In this document: positions 8,738 to 17,900 of the stretch, one piece after another
How the letters are laid out: every line of letters begins with the position of its first letter
How positions within the stretch are numbered: position 1 is the first letter of the stretch
Made by a program: the position numbers and the translations under genes
Source: Brevundimonas vesicularis NBRC 12165
GTDB lineage: Bacteria > Pseudomonadota > Alphaproteobacteria > Caulobacterales > Caulobacteraceae
NCBI RefSeq assembly: GCF_001592205.1
Contig: NZ_BCWM01000008.1
Span: 102,456-166,455, forward strand
Direction: 5' to 3'
Length of the DNA: 64,000 bases
The notes under the pieces: model-generated
The model's input: only the letters and a program-made list of their open reading frames with translations
What the model was told of the DNA's origin: nothing
The model's database searches: none

Positions 8738-8780
8738 GAATCGCGGGCGTTAACAGAACGGTAAGCCTGTTCGCAGATTC
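8738..8780. promoter_or_regulatory. CtrA-like box with two GANTC sites upstream of the YbjN-proC operon
   Basis: TTAA-N7-GTAA at 8750-8764 differs by one base from the Caulobacter CtrA consensus TTAA-N7-TTAA. It is flanked by GAATC at 8738-8742 and GATTC at 8776-8780, both possible CcrM sites. It lies 40-54 bp before the start of the YbjN gene. Binding is inference only. Confidence 0.35.
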
Positions 8781-8783
8781 GGC

Positions 8784-9071
8784 TCAACCGGCTGCGTCCC
8801 CGGGTTGAGTTCCATCTGTGGACGTTCCTTTCACGGGCTTTTCAGCCGGCTTTTGGGCGGCCTTCAGCTCTGCGATCTCAGCCCGCAGAGCCGCGATCTC
8901 GTCCTTCAGAACATCAAACTCGTCGCGACGGACCAGGTCCATTTCAGCGGCGATCCGGTCGGCCTGGGCGCGCCAGGCGGTCTTGGCCTCTTCGCCTGCG
9001 GCCTGCGCCAGGCCCATGGCGCCGGTCGTCAGCTTGGCGAACTCGTCCAGAATGGGATTGCGGGTCTGCAT
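8784..9071 (-). CDS. ubiK: UbiK/BMFP accessory factor
   Basis: A 95-residue protein of the membrane fusogenic/BMFP family (YqiC, UbiK), an accessory factor that helps the ubiquinone biosynthesis complex under aerobic conditions. The N-terminal half (NPILDEFAKLTTGAMGLAQAAGEEAKTAWRAQADRI) is amphipathic, and residues 45-70 form a coiled coil rich in Glu, Ala and Leu (FDVLKDEIAALRAEIAELKA), as in the family. The tail is a variable Lys/Pro/Thr stretch. It is divergent from lgt, with a 173-bp intergenic region that contains a perfect inverted repeat. Assignment to UbiK rests on size and architecture. Confidence 0.8.
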   Translation of the reverse strand: MQTRNPILDEFAKLTTGAMGLAQAAGEEAKTAWRAQADRIAAEMDLVRRDEFDVLKDEIAALRAEIAELKAAQKPAEKPVKGTSTDGTQPGDAAG

Positions 9072-9102
9072 GGCGGCTCCGACCTCAACGTCGTTAACGA
9101 AG

Positions 9103-9122
9103 GTTCACCGACTATGGTGAAC
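9103..9122. promoter_or_regulatory. Inverted repeat in the ubiK-lgt divergent region
   Basis: GTTCACC at 9103-9109 and GGTGAAC at 9116-9122 form a perfect 7-bp inverted repeat around a 6-bp spacer. It is 32 bp upstream of ubiK and 122 bp upstream of lgt. Shape and spacing suit a dimeric repressor; no regulator can be named. Confidence 0.3.
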
Positions 9123-9244
9123 GAAACCTTTCTTTCTGCTGCTTCGCGGGCGCCATCAAGGCGTCGTGATGCGTCTTCACAGGCGACGACGGCGGCGACG
9201 CTTGCTAAACCGCTGTCAAAGACAGTCCCGCACAGGAACGCCCA

Positions 9245-10120
9245 TTGCCCTTTCCCGAATTCGATCCGGTCCTGATCCACCTCGGACCGCTTCCGATCCG
9301 CTGGTACGCCCTGGCCTATGTCGCCGGCATCGTGCTGGGCTGGTGGTACGCCGCCCGTCTGGCCAAGACCCAGCGGCTGTGGGCGCCCGGCAAGCCGCCC
9401 GTCACCACGACGCAACTGGACGACCTGGTGCTGTGGATCGTGCTGGGCATCATCCTGGGCGGCCGCCTCGGCTACGCCCTCTTCTACAAGCCGGCCATGT
9501 ACGGCCAGCTGTTCACCGGCCAGACGCTCGGCGAACGGTTTGAACTGTTCCAGCTGTGGACCGGCGGCATGAGCTTCCACGGCGGCTTCCTGGGCGTCTG
9601 CCTGGCCATCGTCCTCTATGCCCGGTCGCAGAAGATCGACATGCTGCGCCTCGGCGATCTGGTCGCGCCCGTCGTGCCGATCGGCCTGATGTTCGGTCGC
9701 CTGGCCAACTTCATCAACGGCGAGCTGTGGGGCCGCGAGACGACCGTCCCCTGGGCCGTGCGCTTCTGCAACGCCCGCATCGAACAGATGTACGGCTTCT
9801 GCCCCGCGGGCGATGCGCCCCGCCACCCCAGCCAGCTCTATGAGGCGGGTCTTGAGGGGATCATCCTCTTCTCCGTCCTTTCGATGGCGATCTGGAAGTT
9901 CGGCCTGCTGAAGAAGCCCGGCTATATCACGGGCCTGTTCCTGGTCGGCTATGGCGTCTGCCGTGCGGCGCTGGAGAATGTGCGCGAGCCGGATATCGGC
10001 ATGCCAGATTTCCCGTTCGGCCTGACCATGGGAATGATGCTGTCGATCCCGATGATCCTGGTCGGCGCCTGGCTGATCTGGCGCGCGTGGAAGCGTCCGC
10101 CGGCTGCCGCCGACGCATGA
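9245..10120 (+). CDS. lgt: Prolipoprotein diacylglyceryl transferase
   Basis: A 291-residue integral inner-membrane enzyme that transfers diacylglycerol from phosphatidylglycerol to the lipobox cysteine of prolipoproteins, the first step of lipoprotein maturation. Visible family motifs: PIRWYALAYVAGI near residue 18, LGGRLGYALFYKP near 77, GGMSFHGGFLG near 111 with the essential histidine, and the Lgt signature GRLANFINGELWGRETTVPW near 152, then HPSQLYEAGLEG. The start is TTG at 9245, preceded at good spacing by AGGAA. The stop overlaps the start of the next gene as ATGA. At least two lipoprotein substrates are encoded in this window. Confidence 0.94.
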   Translation: MPFPEFDPVLIHLGPLPIRWYALAYVAGIVLGWWYAARLAKTQRLWAPGKPPVTTTQLDDLVLWIVLGIILGGRLGYALFYKPAMYGQLFTGQTLGERFELFQLWTGGMSFHGGFLGVCLAIVLYARSQKIDMLRLGDLVAPVVPIGLMFGRLANFINGELWGRETTVPWAVRFCNARIEQMYGFCPAGDAPRHPSQLYEAGLEGIILFSVLSMAIWKFGLLKKPGYITGLFLVGYGVCRAALENVREPDIGMPDFPFGLTMGMMLSIPMILVGAWLIWRAWKRPPAAADA

Positions 10121-11202
10121 GCGAGGCCGAAACCCTCAAAGCCCGTCTGGCGCGCGAGATCGCCCTGACGGGTCCGATGACGGTCGCCGACTACGTGACC
10201 CGCTGCCTGCACGATCCCAAGGGCGGCTACTATGCATCGCGTCCGGACTTGGGCGCGCGTGGCGACTTCATCACCGCCCCTCTGGTCAGCCAGATGTTCG
10301 GCGAACTGATCGGACTGTGGGCGGTCGAAACCTGGAACCGGCTGGGCGCGCCCGAGCGGTTCCGCCTGGTCGAGGTCGGCCCTGGCGACGGCACATTGAT
10401 GAGCGACGCCTTGCGCGCTGCCCGCCTGGTCCCGGGCTTTCTCGAAGCCTGCGATCTGATCCTGATCGAACCCAGCGCCCCCTTGCGCGACCTCCAGGCC
10501 AGGGCCCTGGCCGACGCCGACCTGTCGCCGCGCTGGGTCCGCAGCCTGACGGCGATCGAGACCGACGCCCCTGTCATCTTGATTGCCAACGAAGTGTTGG
10601 ACTGCATGCCCGCCCGCCAGTTCGTCCGCACCGACGGCGGCTGGGCCGAGCGCCGCATTGGCGTCACAGACGAAGGCGACCTGATGTTTGGCCTGACCGC
10701 CATTTCCGGCGGTTTTCAGAAGCCGGACTTCGAGATCGCGCCAGGCGGCATTCTGGAAATTTCGGATCAGCAGGCGGTCTTCGGCCGCGACCTCGGCCTG
10801 TTGATGAAGGCCGCCTCGGGCGCCGCTCTGCTGATCGACTATGGCCGCGCCCGCCCCGAAGCCGGCGACACGCTCCAGGCCTTGCGTCGTCACCAGAAGG
10901 TCGATCCCCTCGCAACGCCAGGCGAAGCCGACCTGACCCAATGGGCCGACTTCCCCCTGGTGCTGGAAGCCGCGGTGCGAACCGGCGCCGACGTCACCGG
11001 CAGCCTGCCCCAAGGCGAGTTCCTACGCCGGCTGGGCATCGAGGCGCGCGCCGAGGCGCTGAAAGCCGGCCGGCCCGCCGCCTCCGGCGTCATTGCGCGC
11101 CAGCTGGATCGGCTGACCGGCGACGACCAGATGGGAACCCTGTTCAAGGCCGCCGCCATCTTCGCCCCCCGATCCCTGGTCGTCCCCGGCTGGGACGCCT
11201 GA
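10117..11202 (+). CDS. SAM-dependent methyltransferase, MidA/NDUFAF7 family
   Basis: A 361-residue protein of the DUF185/MidA family, whose mitochondrial member NDUFAF7 dimethylates an arginine of complex I during assembly. The conserved N-terminus (GPMTVADYVTRCLHDPKGGYYASRPDLGARGDFITAPLVSQMFGELIGLW) and the SAM motif LVEVGPGDGTLMSDALRA at about residues 85-102 are clear; LLIDYGRARPEAGDTLQALRRHQ near 245 is a further family block. I start at the ATG overlapping the lgt stop (ATGA) rather than ten codons upstream. The bacterial substrate is unknown; a role in complex I assembly is inferred from the family only. Confidence 0.87.
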   Translation: MSEAETLKARLAREIALTGPMTVADYVTRCLHDPKGGYYASRPDLGARGDFITAPLVSQMFGELIGLWAVETWNRLGAPERFRLVEVGPGDGTLMSDALRAARLVPGFLEACDLILIEPSAPLRDLQARALADADLSPRWVRSLTAIETDAPVILIANEVLDCMPARQFVRTDGGWAERRIGVTDEGDLMFGLTAISGGFQKPDFEIAPGGILEISDQQAVFGRDLGLLMKAASGAALLIDYGRARPEAGDTLQALRRHQKVDPLATPGEADLTQWADFPLVLEAAVRTGADVTGSLPQGEFLRRLGIEARAEALKAGRPAASGVIARQLDRLTGDDQMGTLFKAAAIFAPRSLVVPGWDA

Positions 11203-11215
11203 TATAGGTGGGGGC

Positions 11216-11986
11216 ATGAGCGATCTGGCCCCCATCACCCACCCGCTTTTGACCGCCGCCGGCATCGCCCACGGCTTCTTCACCCGTGCGGGCGGCGTCT
11301 CGACCGGCCTCTATGAAGGGTTGAACGCCGGCGTCGGCTCCAAGGACGACCCAGCCGCCGTCGCCGAAAACCGCCGGCGTGTCGCGGGCCATTTCAACGC
11401 CGACCCGGACCATCTGAATGGCTGCTATCAAATCCATTCCGCCGTGGCGCGTGTGGCGGAAGGTCCCTGGCATGGCGACCGGCCAGAGGGCGACGCCGTC
11501 GTCTCGGCCGAGCCCGGTCTGCTGTGTTCGGTCCTGACCGCCGACTGCGCGCCGATCCTGATGGCCGATCCCGAGACGCGCATCGTCGCCGCCGTCCACG
11601 CCGGCTGGAAAGGCGCGCTGGGCGGCGTCATCCACTCCGCCGTTTCCGCCATGCAGGCCCTGGGCGCCGAGCCTCGGCGGGTGGTCGCCGCCGTCGGCCC
11701 CTGCATCGCGCCCGCCAGCTATGAGGTCGGCGTCGATTTCGAAGATCGCTTCACCCACCACGATCCTGGCAGCGACCGCTTCTTCCACCCCGGAGAGACC
11801 GCTGACAAACGCCAGTTCGACCTGCCCGGCTTTGTCCTTTGGCGGCTGCAGCAGGCGGGGGTCGGCCAGGCCGTCTGGACCGGGCACGACACCTGCGCGG
11901 ACGCAGAGCGGTTCTATTCGAACCGTCGCGCCTTCCAGCACGGCGAGCCGGACTTCGGTCGATTGATTGCGGTGATCGGGGCTTAA
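11216..11986 (+). CDS. pgeF: Peptidoglycan editing factor, multicopper-oxidase-like (PgeF/YfiH)
   Basis: A 256-residue protein of the YfiH/laccase-domain family. E. coli PgeF (YfiH) hydrolyses wrongly incorporated L-Ser from UDP-MurNAc peptides, keeping the second peptide residue L-Ala. Motifs: HGFFTRAGGVSTGLYEGLNAG at 19-39, the TADCAPIL block near residue 109, VAAVHAGWKGALGG near 125 and GPCIAPASYEVG near 162, together giving the Cys/His metal-site residues. It lies 13 bp after the MidA-like gene in the same operon. Its TAA shares TTAA with the convergent lpxC stop. The position next to cell-wall genes fits the role. Confidence 0.88.
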   Translation: MSDLAPITHPLLTAAGIAHGFFTRAGGVSTGLYEGLNAGVGSKDDPAAVAENRRRVAGHFNADPDHLNGCYQIHSAVARVAEGPWHGDRPEGDAVVSAEPGLLCSVLTADCAPILMADPETRIVAAVHAGWKGALGGVIHSAVSAMQALGAEPRRVVAAVGPCIAPASYEVGVDFEDRFTHHDPGSDRFFHPGETADKRQFDLPGFVLWRLQQAGVGQAVWTGHDTCADAERFYSNRRAFQHGEPDFGRLIAVIGA

Positions 11987-12915
11987 CCCGCGCGCGCCAG
12001 CTCCGGCACACGGGTCACTTCACGCCAGGCGTGCGGGGCGGCGAGCAGGGCGCGGACCAGCTTGTTATTCAGGGCGTGACCGGCCTTGTAGCCTTCGTAG
12101 CGACCCAGCAGCGGCGCGCCGAGGACATACAGGTCGCCGATGGCGTCCAGCGCCTTGTGACGGACGAACTCGCGTTCCATGCGCAGGCCGCCGGGATTCA
12201 AAATCTCGTCGCCGTCGATGACCACGGCGTTCTCCAGCGAGCCGCCCCGCGCCAGACCCGCCTTGCGCAACGCCTCGACCTCATGGGCGAAACCGAAGGT
12301 GCGGCAGGCCATGATCTCCTTGCGGAAGGTCGGTTCGTCCACGACGAAGTCGATCACTTGATTGCCGATCACTGCCGAGGGGAAGTCGATCTCGAACCGC
12401 ATCTCGTAGCGGTCGCACGGCATCAGGGCCGCATGCTTGTCGCCCTCGACGACATGGACCGTTTCCAGGATCTCGATATAGCGCTGCGGCGTCGGCTGCG
12501 GTCGGAAACCGGCCCGATCCAGCAGCTTCACAAACTCCAGCGCCGAACCGTCCAGGATCGGCAGCTCCGGTCCGTCGACCTCGACCACGGCGTTCGACAC
12601 GCCCAGTGCGGCGAAAGCGGCCATCAAATGCTCGATCGTCGACAGGCGAACGCCCGCGCCATTCTCGATCATGGTGTTCAGGCGGGCGTCAACGACGGCC
12701 TCGCCCGACACCGGAATGCGGTTGTCGCCGTCGGTGATGTCGGTGCGCACGAAGACGATGCCCGTGCCCGATGGCGCAGGCCGAACCGCCAGCCGCACCC
12801 GGCGGCCGGTGTGCACCCCGACCCCAGCGATGATGGCCGGGGCGACGATGGTGCGTTCGTGATGGTCGCTTCTGACCGACAAACCTGAACTCGCTCTTTC
12901 CTTTGCGCGCCGCAC
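11983..12915 (-). CDS. lpxC: UDP-3-O-acyl-N-acetylglucosamine deacetylase
   Basis: A 310-residue zinc deacetylase that performs the first committed step of lipid A synthesis. The zinc and catalytic motifs are present: STIEHLMAAFAALG near 115-128, HKALDAIGDLYVLG near 257-270 and GHALNNKLVRAL near 283. The frame opens at a GTG (12915); a TTG at codon 12 (12882) is an alternative, since the family usually begins shortly before HERTI and neither start has a strong ribosome site. It follows ftsZ, as in other dcw clusters, but a stem-loop terminator lies between them, so it probably has its own promoter. Confidence 0.92.
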   Translation of the reverse strand: MRRAKERASSGLSVRSDHHERTIVAPAIIAGVGVHTGRRVRLAVRPAPSGTGIVFVRTDITDGDNRIPVSGEAVVDARLNTMIENGAGVRLSTIEHLMAAFAALGVSNAVVEVDGPELPILDGSALEFVKLLDRAGFRPQPTPQRYIEILETVHVVEGDKHAALMPCDRYEMRFEIDFPSAVIGNQVIDFVVDEPTFRKEIMACRTFGFAHEVEALRKAGLARGGSLENAVVIDGDEILNPGGLRMEREFVRHKALDAIGDLYVLGAPLLGRYEGYKAGHALNNKLVRALLAAPHAWREVTRVPELARAG

Positions 12916-13020
12916 GCCGTGCGGATTGCGCCCTGGGTTTCATCTAGCGGTCATGCCGCAAGCGCGAAATCAAAGTCCGGTTTCGGATTGTTTCGGTCTG
13001 AGACACATCCGAGAACGAGA

Positions 13021-13049
13021 AACGCCCCGGAGGCGGACTCCGGGGCGTT
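13021..13049 (-). terminator. Terminator after ftsZ
   Basis: AACGCCCCGGAG (13021-13032) and CTCCGGGGCGTT (13038-13049) form a perfect 12-bp stem with a 5-nt loop, 20 bp past the ftsZ stop. On the minus strand the stem is followed by TTCTC; on the plus strand by TGG, so it acts mainly for ftsZ. It separates ftsZ from lpxC. Confidence 0.8.
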
Positions 13050-13068
13050 TGGTCGTCATTTGGGACGT

Positions 13069-14655
13069 TTAGTTGGCCAGACGGCGGAGAAAGGATGGGA
13101 TTTCCAGGTCGTCATCGGCCTGTCCCGCCTCCGGTTCTGGGTGTTGGACCGGTTGAGCCGAAGAGCGCGCCTGATGCGACGATTGCGGCGCATAGGACAT
13201 ATCTTGCTGAGGCTGGGTGCGCTTGCCGCGACCAAACAGGCTCCAGCCGCTGCGGCGGTGGTCACGGTCGTCGTAACCATCGTCGGCTTGGGGCTGCTGG
13301 GCCGCAGGCGCGGAGCGCTCATAGAGATCGCCTTGCGGCGCGACGCGCGGGGCCGGCGCGCGGGTTTCATATTCCTCGACCCAAGGATCAACGATGGGGT
13401 CCAGAGCGCGCGGCTGCGGCTCGGCGACGCGGATCACCGGCTCGGGGCGCGGTTCCGGTTCGCGAGCGGCAGGGGTCTGAAAGGTCGGCACAACCGGCGC
13501 CGCCTCGATGCGGGGCTCAGGCGCGCGCGGGGCTTCTGCGCGAACGGGCTCGCGATAGGTGTCGCGGGTCGGTTCCGGGGCGCGCGAGGCTTGCGTGCCA
13601 TACAGACCGCCAGCCGAGCGGCGCGCGTCATGACCGGCCAGCGGCGCGCTGACGGCCGGCGGGGCGATGGGTTCGATGCGACGCACTTCGCCCTCGTCCA
13701 TGCCGGTCGCGACGACCGAGACGCGGATCTTGCCATCCAGGGCAGGGTCGAAAGCGGCGCCGAAGATGATGTTGGCGTCGCCGTCCACTTCCGCGCTGAT
13801 GGCGTTGGCGGCCTCGTCGACTTCCAGCAGCGTCATGTCCAGACCGCCGGTGATGTTCACCAGCACGGCCTTGGCGCCCTTCAGGCTGGTCTCGTCCAGC
13901 AGCGGGTTGGCGATGGCGTTCTGGGCCGCCAGCAGCGCGCGGTCGTCGCCGGTAGCCTCGCCCGTGCCCATCATCGCCTTGCCCATCTCGGACATGACGG
14001 CGCGCACGTCAGCGAAGTCCAGGTTGATCAGGCCCGGCAGGATCATCAGGTCGGTGATCGAGCGTACGCCCGAGTGCAGGACCTGATCGGCCATGCCGAA
14101 GGCGTCGGCGAAGGTCGTGCGCTCATTGGCGACGCGGAACAGGTTCTGGTTCGGGATGACGATCAGGGTGTCGACATAGCGTTGCAGCTCGGCGACGCCC
14201 GCGTCGGCCAGACGCATGCGGTGACGCCCTTCAAAGGTGAAGGGCTTGGTCACGACGCCGACGGTCAGGATGCCGCGATCACGCGCGCATTTGGCGATGA
14301 CAGGGGCCGCGCCGGTGCCGGTGCCGCCGCCCATGCCGCAGGTGATGAAGACCATGTGCGCACCTTCCAGGTGCTGATGGATCTCGTCAGCGGACTCCTC
14401 CGCGGCGTTCATGCCGACTTCGGGGTGGGCGCCGGCGCCCAGGCCTTGGGTGATGGTCTCGCCCAGTTGGATACGGCGATCGGTCTTGGCGAAGCTGAGG
14501 TGCTGCGCGTCGGTGTTGGCCACGACGAACTCGACCCCTTCAAGGCCGGCGTCGATCATATTGTTCACGGCGTTGCCGCCAGCGCCGCCGACGCCGAACA
14601 CGACGATGCGGGGCTTCAGTTCAGTGTGTTGCGGCTTGACCAATGAGAGCGACAT
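13069..14655 (-). CDS. ftsZ: Cell division protein FtsZ
   Basis: A 528-residue tubulin-like GTPase that polymerises into the Z-ring at the division site. The globular domain covers about residues 15-320: [16 protein letters not shown] at 19-34, the tubulin signature [10 protein letters not shown] near 108-117, and the synergy T7 loop [24 protein letters not shown] near 208-231. A long Pro/Arg/Glu/Ala-rich linker follows, of about 190 residues, within the long range known for alphaproteobacteria. It ends in the conserved C-terminal peptide [15 protein letters not shown] that binds FtsA and other partners. ftsA is not adjacent: a TonB-dependent receptor gene lies between. The upstream region has a CtrA-like box and two GANTC sites. 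Confidence 0.96.
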   Translation of the reverse strand: MSLSLVKPQHTELKPRIVVFGVGGAGGNAVNNMIDAGLEGVEFVVANTDAQHLSFAKTDRRIQLGETITQGLGAGAHPEVGMNAAEESADEIHQHLEGAHMVFITCGMGGGTGTGAAPVIAKCARDRGILTVGVVTKPFTFEGRHRMRLADAGVAELQRYVDTLIVIPNQNLFRVANERTTFADAFGMADQVLHSGVRSITDLMILPGLINLDFADVRAVMSEMGKAMMGTGEATGDDRALLAAQNAIANPLLDETSLKGAKAVLVNITGGLDMTLLEVDEAANAISAEVDGDANIIFGAAFDPALDGKIRVSVVATGMDEGEVRRIEPIAPPAVSAPLAGHDARRSAGGLYGTQASRAPEPTRDTYREPVRAEAPRAPEPRIEAAPVVPTFQTPAAREPEPRPEPVIRVAEPQPRALDPIVDPWVEEYETRAPAPRVAPQGDLYERSAPAAQQPQADDGYDDRDHRRSGWSLFGRGKRTQPQQDMSYAPQSSHQARSSAQPVQHPEPEAGQADDDLEIPSFLRRLAN

Positions 14656-14708
14656 TTTCTGTTTCCGACCTGCTGACCCGCCCCTTCAAACCAACCGACC
14701 GCCCCGCC

Positions 14709-14784
14709 GAATCGCTTTGGTTATGAGCGCGTTAAGGATTGCGCCCATGAAGGTTAAGAGAAGGTTACGGCGATAATGTGAGTC
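14709..14784 (-). promoter_or_regulatory. ftsZ upstream control region: CtrA-like box and two GANTC sites
   Basis: Read on the ftsZ strand there is GTAA-N7-TTAA at 14768 to 14754, one base off the CtrA consensus TTAA-N7-TTAA, about 100 bp before the start codon. GANTC methylation sites lie at 14709-14713 (GAATC) and 14780-14784 (GAGTC), on either side. In Caulobacter, CtrA represses ftsZ and CcrM methylation promotes its transcription, so the arrangement is expected in type; occupancy here is inference. I did not place a firm -10/-35. Confidence 0.5.
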
Positions 14785-14866
14785 GGACCGAAGAACACCC
14801 CAAACCGGAAGCGTTGCCGCTGATTTGTCGAAAATCGTGAAGTCGTTCGGCTGATGGTCGCAATTG

Positions 14867-14900
14867 AAAATGGGCGGAAGACGTTTCCGTCTTCCGCCCA
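14867..14900 (-). terminator. Terminator of the TonB-dependent receptor gene
   Basis: A perfect 13-bp stem, TGGGCGGAAGACG (14871-14883) with CGTCTTCCGCCCA (14888-14900), has a GAAA tetraloop on the minus strand and is followed there by TTTT (14870-14867). It begins 21 bp past the receptor stop codon and separates it from the ftsZ promoter region. Confidence 0.92.
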
Positions 14901-14920
14901 CTTCAAGAACCTACGACAGC

Positions 14921-17900
14921 TTAGAAGCTGACGCGCGCGCCCATCACGAAGCGACGTCCCAGGCCATCATAGACAGCCGGTTCGGTCGTCCAGCCGGTCG
15001 GTTGGCCATAGCCTTGGCCAATATAGACATACTCATCGAAGATGTTGTCGACGCCGGCGAAGACCGTGGCCTTCGGCGTGACGGCGTAGCGAACCTGCAG
15101 ATCCGAGAAGGTCTTCAGGCCGATGTAGCCGCTGACATCGTTGTCGGCGCAGTCGTCGAGGTCGAAGTAGCAGCTTTCGCCGACGAACTGGGTTTGCCAC
15201 GACACCGTCAGAGCATTGCGACGGTACAGCAGATCCAGTTGAGCCTTGTTCTTCGACAGGCCCGTGGTGCCTGCCGACTCAACCAGCTCCGCACCCGGCA
15301 ACGGCGAAGTCTTGTACTCGTCGAGGTGCTGATAAGTCAGGCTGGCGACAAGCGTACCCCAGTTGCCACCGAAGTTGCGGGTGACGGGGAAGTTGTCGAA
15401 GTCAAACGTGTAGCTGGCCTGAACGTCGATACCGCTGGTCTTGAACGTTCCCAGGTTCTGCGTTTGGGAGTTCAGTTCACGCATTGCGCCGACCTGCGCC
15501 GTACCAGATGCGTAACGAATGACGGACTGACAGAACGGGCTGGACGCGTTGTAGACGCCGCCGCTGTTGACATAGCATTCGTTCAAGCTGGTGCCGCGCG
15601 CCAAGTTGGCGATGATGTCGTCGATTTCGATGTTGAAGTAATCGACCGACAGCGAGAAGGGCGACAGCCAGTCATACCAATCCGCATTGAACAGAACACC
15701 GCCGGTGATGCTGGTGCTCTTTTCTTGGCTCAGGTTCGGGTTGCCGCTGTTGAAGCCGCCCGTGCCTTGTGCCTCGGCTTGGGTTTGAGCGAACACGCCG
15801 TCACGGGCGACACGCGCCGCCAGGGTAGGATCCGCCAAGCAGGCCCGGGCCTGATCGCTTCCGATCGTCGATGCATTGACACCACTGGCGGCGACGTTCG
15901 ACGGGTTGGCGATGTCCACACGCGTGTTCGTAAACGCAGCTTGGCCACCCGAGGTCGTCAAACCGCGGCAGGGATCAAGGTTGGTCGGGAAGGTCTGCGA
16001 CCGGCCCGAGAACAACTCGCTGATGTTCGGGGCACGCACAGCGACCGAATACTGCGAGCGGAACTTAATCCAGTCCGTTGGCATATACTCCAGCGACGCA
16101 GCCCAGGCTTCGGTGTTGCCGACGGTCGAATAATCCGAGAGGCGGCCCGACAGGTTCAGGTCGAGTTGATGCGCGAACGGCATGTCGCGAAGCAGCGGCA
16201 CGCGCAGTTCGGCGAAGCCTTCGATGACCTTGAAATCACCCTTGGTTTCAGGGGCGATGTTGCCGCTGGCCAAGCCTTGCTGAAGCGTGGAGTCAGGTGT
16301 GTTGCGCGACTCTTCACGACGGTATTCCGAACCCACGACGAACTGGATGGGACCAGCCGGCAGTTCGAAGAGATCGCCGCTCAGGAAGCCGTTCAGAACC
16401 TTCTGATCGACGAAGGAGTCGAACGAGTTCTGAACCTTGATGTAGTTGACCACGCCCTGCGACGCGCCACCTTCCTCGAAGATACGGAACGGCGTACAGC
16501 CACGAGCACGCTCTGCGATATTGCGGCAAGCCAGCACGCCGCCGCCCGTGTCGACCACGTCGAGCGTATTGATCAGGCGATCCTTGAGAATACCGCCGTT
16601 CGTGAGCTGCTGCTCCGAGCTGCGGCCCCAGTTACCGCTGATTTCATACTTGAGGTTCATCGAACCCGGAAGCTCGCCCTCCAGGCCAGCAACGACGCGG
16701 AACAGGTCGCGGGTCGCTTCGTTCTGACGGTTGCCGAACTCGGTCATGCGGCGTTGGAAGCCAACGACGCGCTGAGCGTCGGTCAGACCGGGAGTGCGAT
16801 CACGAACCGCTTGACGGATGGACTCGGGAACGATCGCGCTGACCAGGGGAATACCATAAAGGCAGCCGGTGGCCGAGCACTGCGGGTTCAAACCAACGTC
16901 TTGCGCGTCGCGGAAGATGTCTGCGCCTGAAACGGGGCTCGGCTCGATGTCGCTCTTGGTTTGGCCGCGGTAGTACGACCCTTCGAAGAAGAAGCGATTG
17001 TTGTCGTTGAAGTCATACAGCGCCTGGCCGGAGAACTGCAGCGCCGTATTCGGCACGTACAGCTGACGGGAGCCCTGACGGTTAAAGCCGTCGGTGGCAG
17101 CAGCATACGGGCGTTGAGCGCCAGTCGTCGGCTCATAGACGCGGTTCGAGTTGTTCAGGCCGATGCCGGGGACAATCGCCACGCCACGCGGAATGAAGCT
17201 CGAACCAAAGAAGTAGCGCGTTTCGCCGAAGGTGCCGTCCGCGAAGTTCAGACCACCTAGGCCGTCACGATCCATGCCACGGTCGGCGCGATCACGGGCG
17301 TAGACGGCCTTGTTTTCCTGATAGGACAGGGTGCCGACGAAATTGCCGCGATCATCGGCGAAGTTCGAACCAAACTTGGTGCCAACCTTGTAGTTCTCGC
17401 GATCGCCACGATCGGTGATGCCGTACTGACCGAAGAGTTGGAACCCTTCGTAATCCTTGTCCGTGATGATGTTCACCACGCCGGCCAAGGCGTCAGAACC
17501 ATAGATCGAGGAGGCACCGCCGGTGACGACGTCAACGCGGTCGATGAACTCGGTCGGCAGGCTGTTGAAGTCGACAACTTGCGTGCCCGGCAGACCGGCA
17601 ACGAAGCGACGGCCGTTCACCAGAACGAGGGTGCGGTCTTCGCCGAGGTTGCGAAGGTTGACCGTCGCAACGCCGTTGCCTTGCGTGAAGAAGTTGGAAT
17701 TGGTGGGCGTCAGCGAGGAAACGCCTGCGGCGGGCAAGGTGCGGAGGATTTCGCCCAGGTTCACTTCACCCGTGTTTTCGATGGCCTCGGACGACACGAC
17801 CTGCACCTGGGTAGGCGCGTCTTGGTTCGGGCGGACGATGCGCGAACCGGTGACGACGATTTCGCCGACTTCGGTTGCGTCTTGGCTGCCGGAGGTCGAT

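Noticed and set aside
12919..14646. A 575-codon open frame on the plus strand across ftsZ
   Set aside because: It is antisense to ftsZ, has low-complexity Arg/Ala/Gly content and no domain; codon bias of GC-rich genes keeps the opposite strand open.
14732..14757. TTAA pair at 14732 and 14754 as a CtrA site
   Set aside because: The spacing is 18 nt rather than 7; the overlapping TTAA-N7-TTAC at 14754-14768 fits better.
14864..16930. A 688-codon open frame antisense to the TonB-dependent receptor
   Set aside because: No recognisable domain, and the receptor on the other strand has a signal peptide, plug and barrel motifs.
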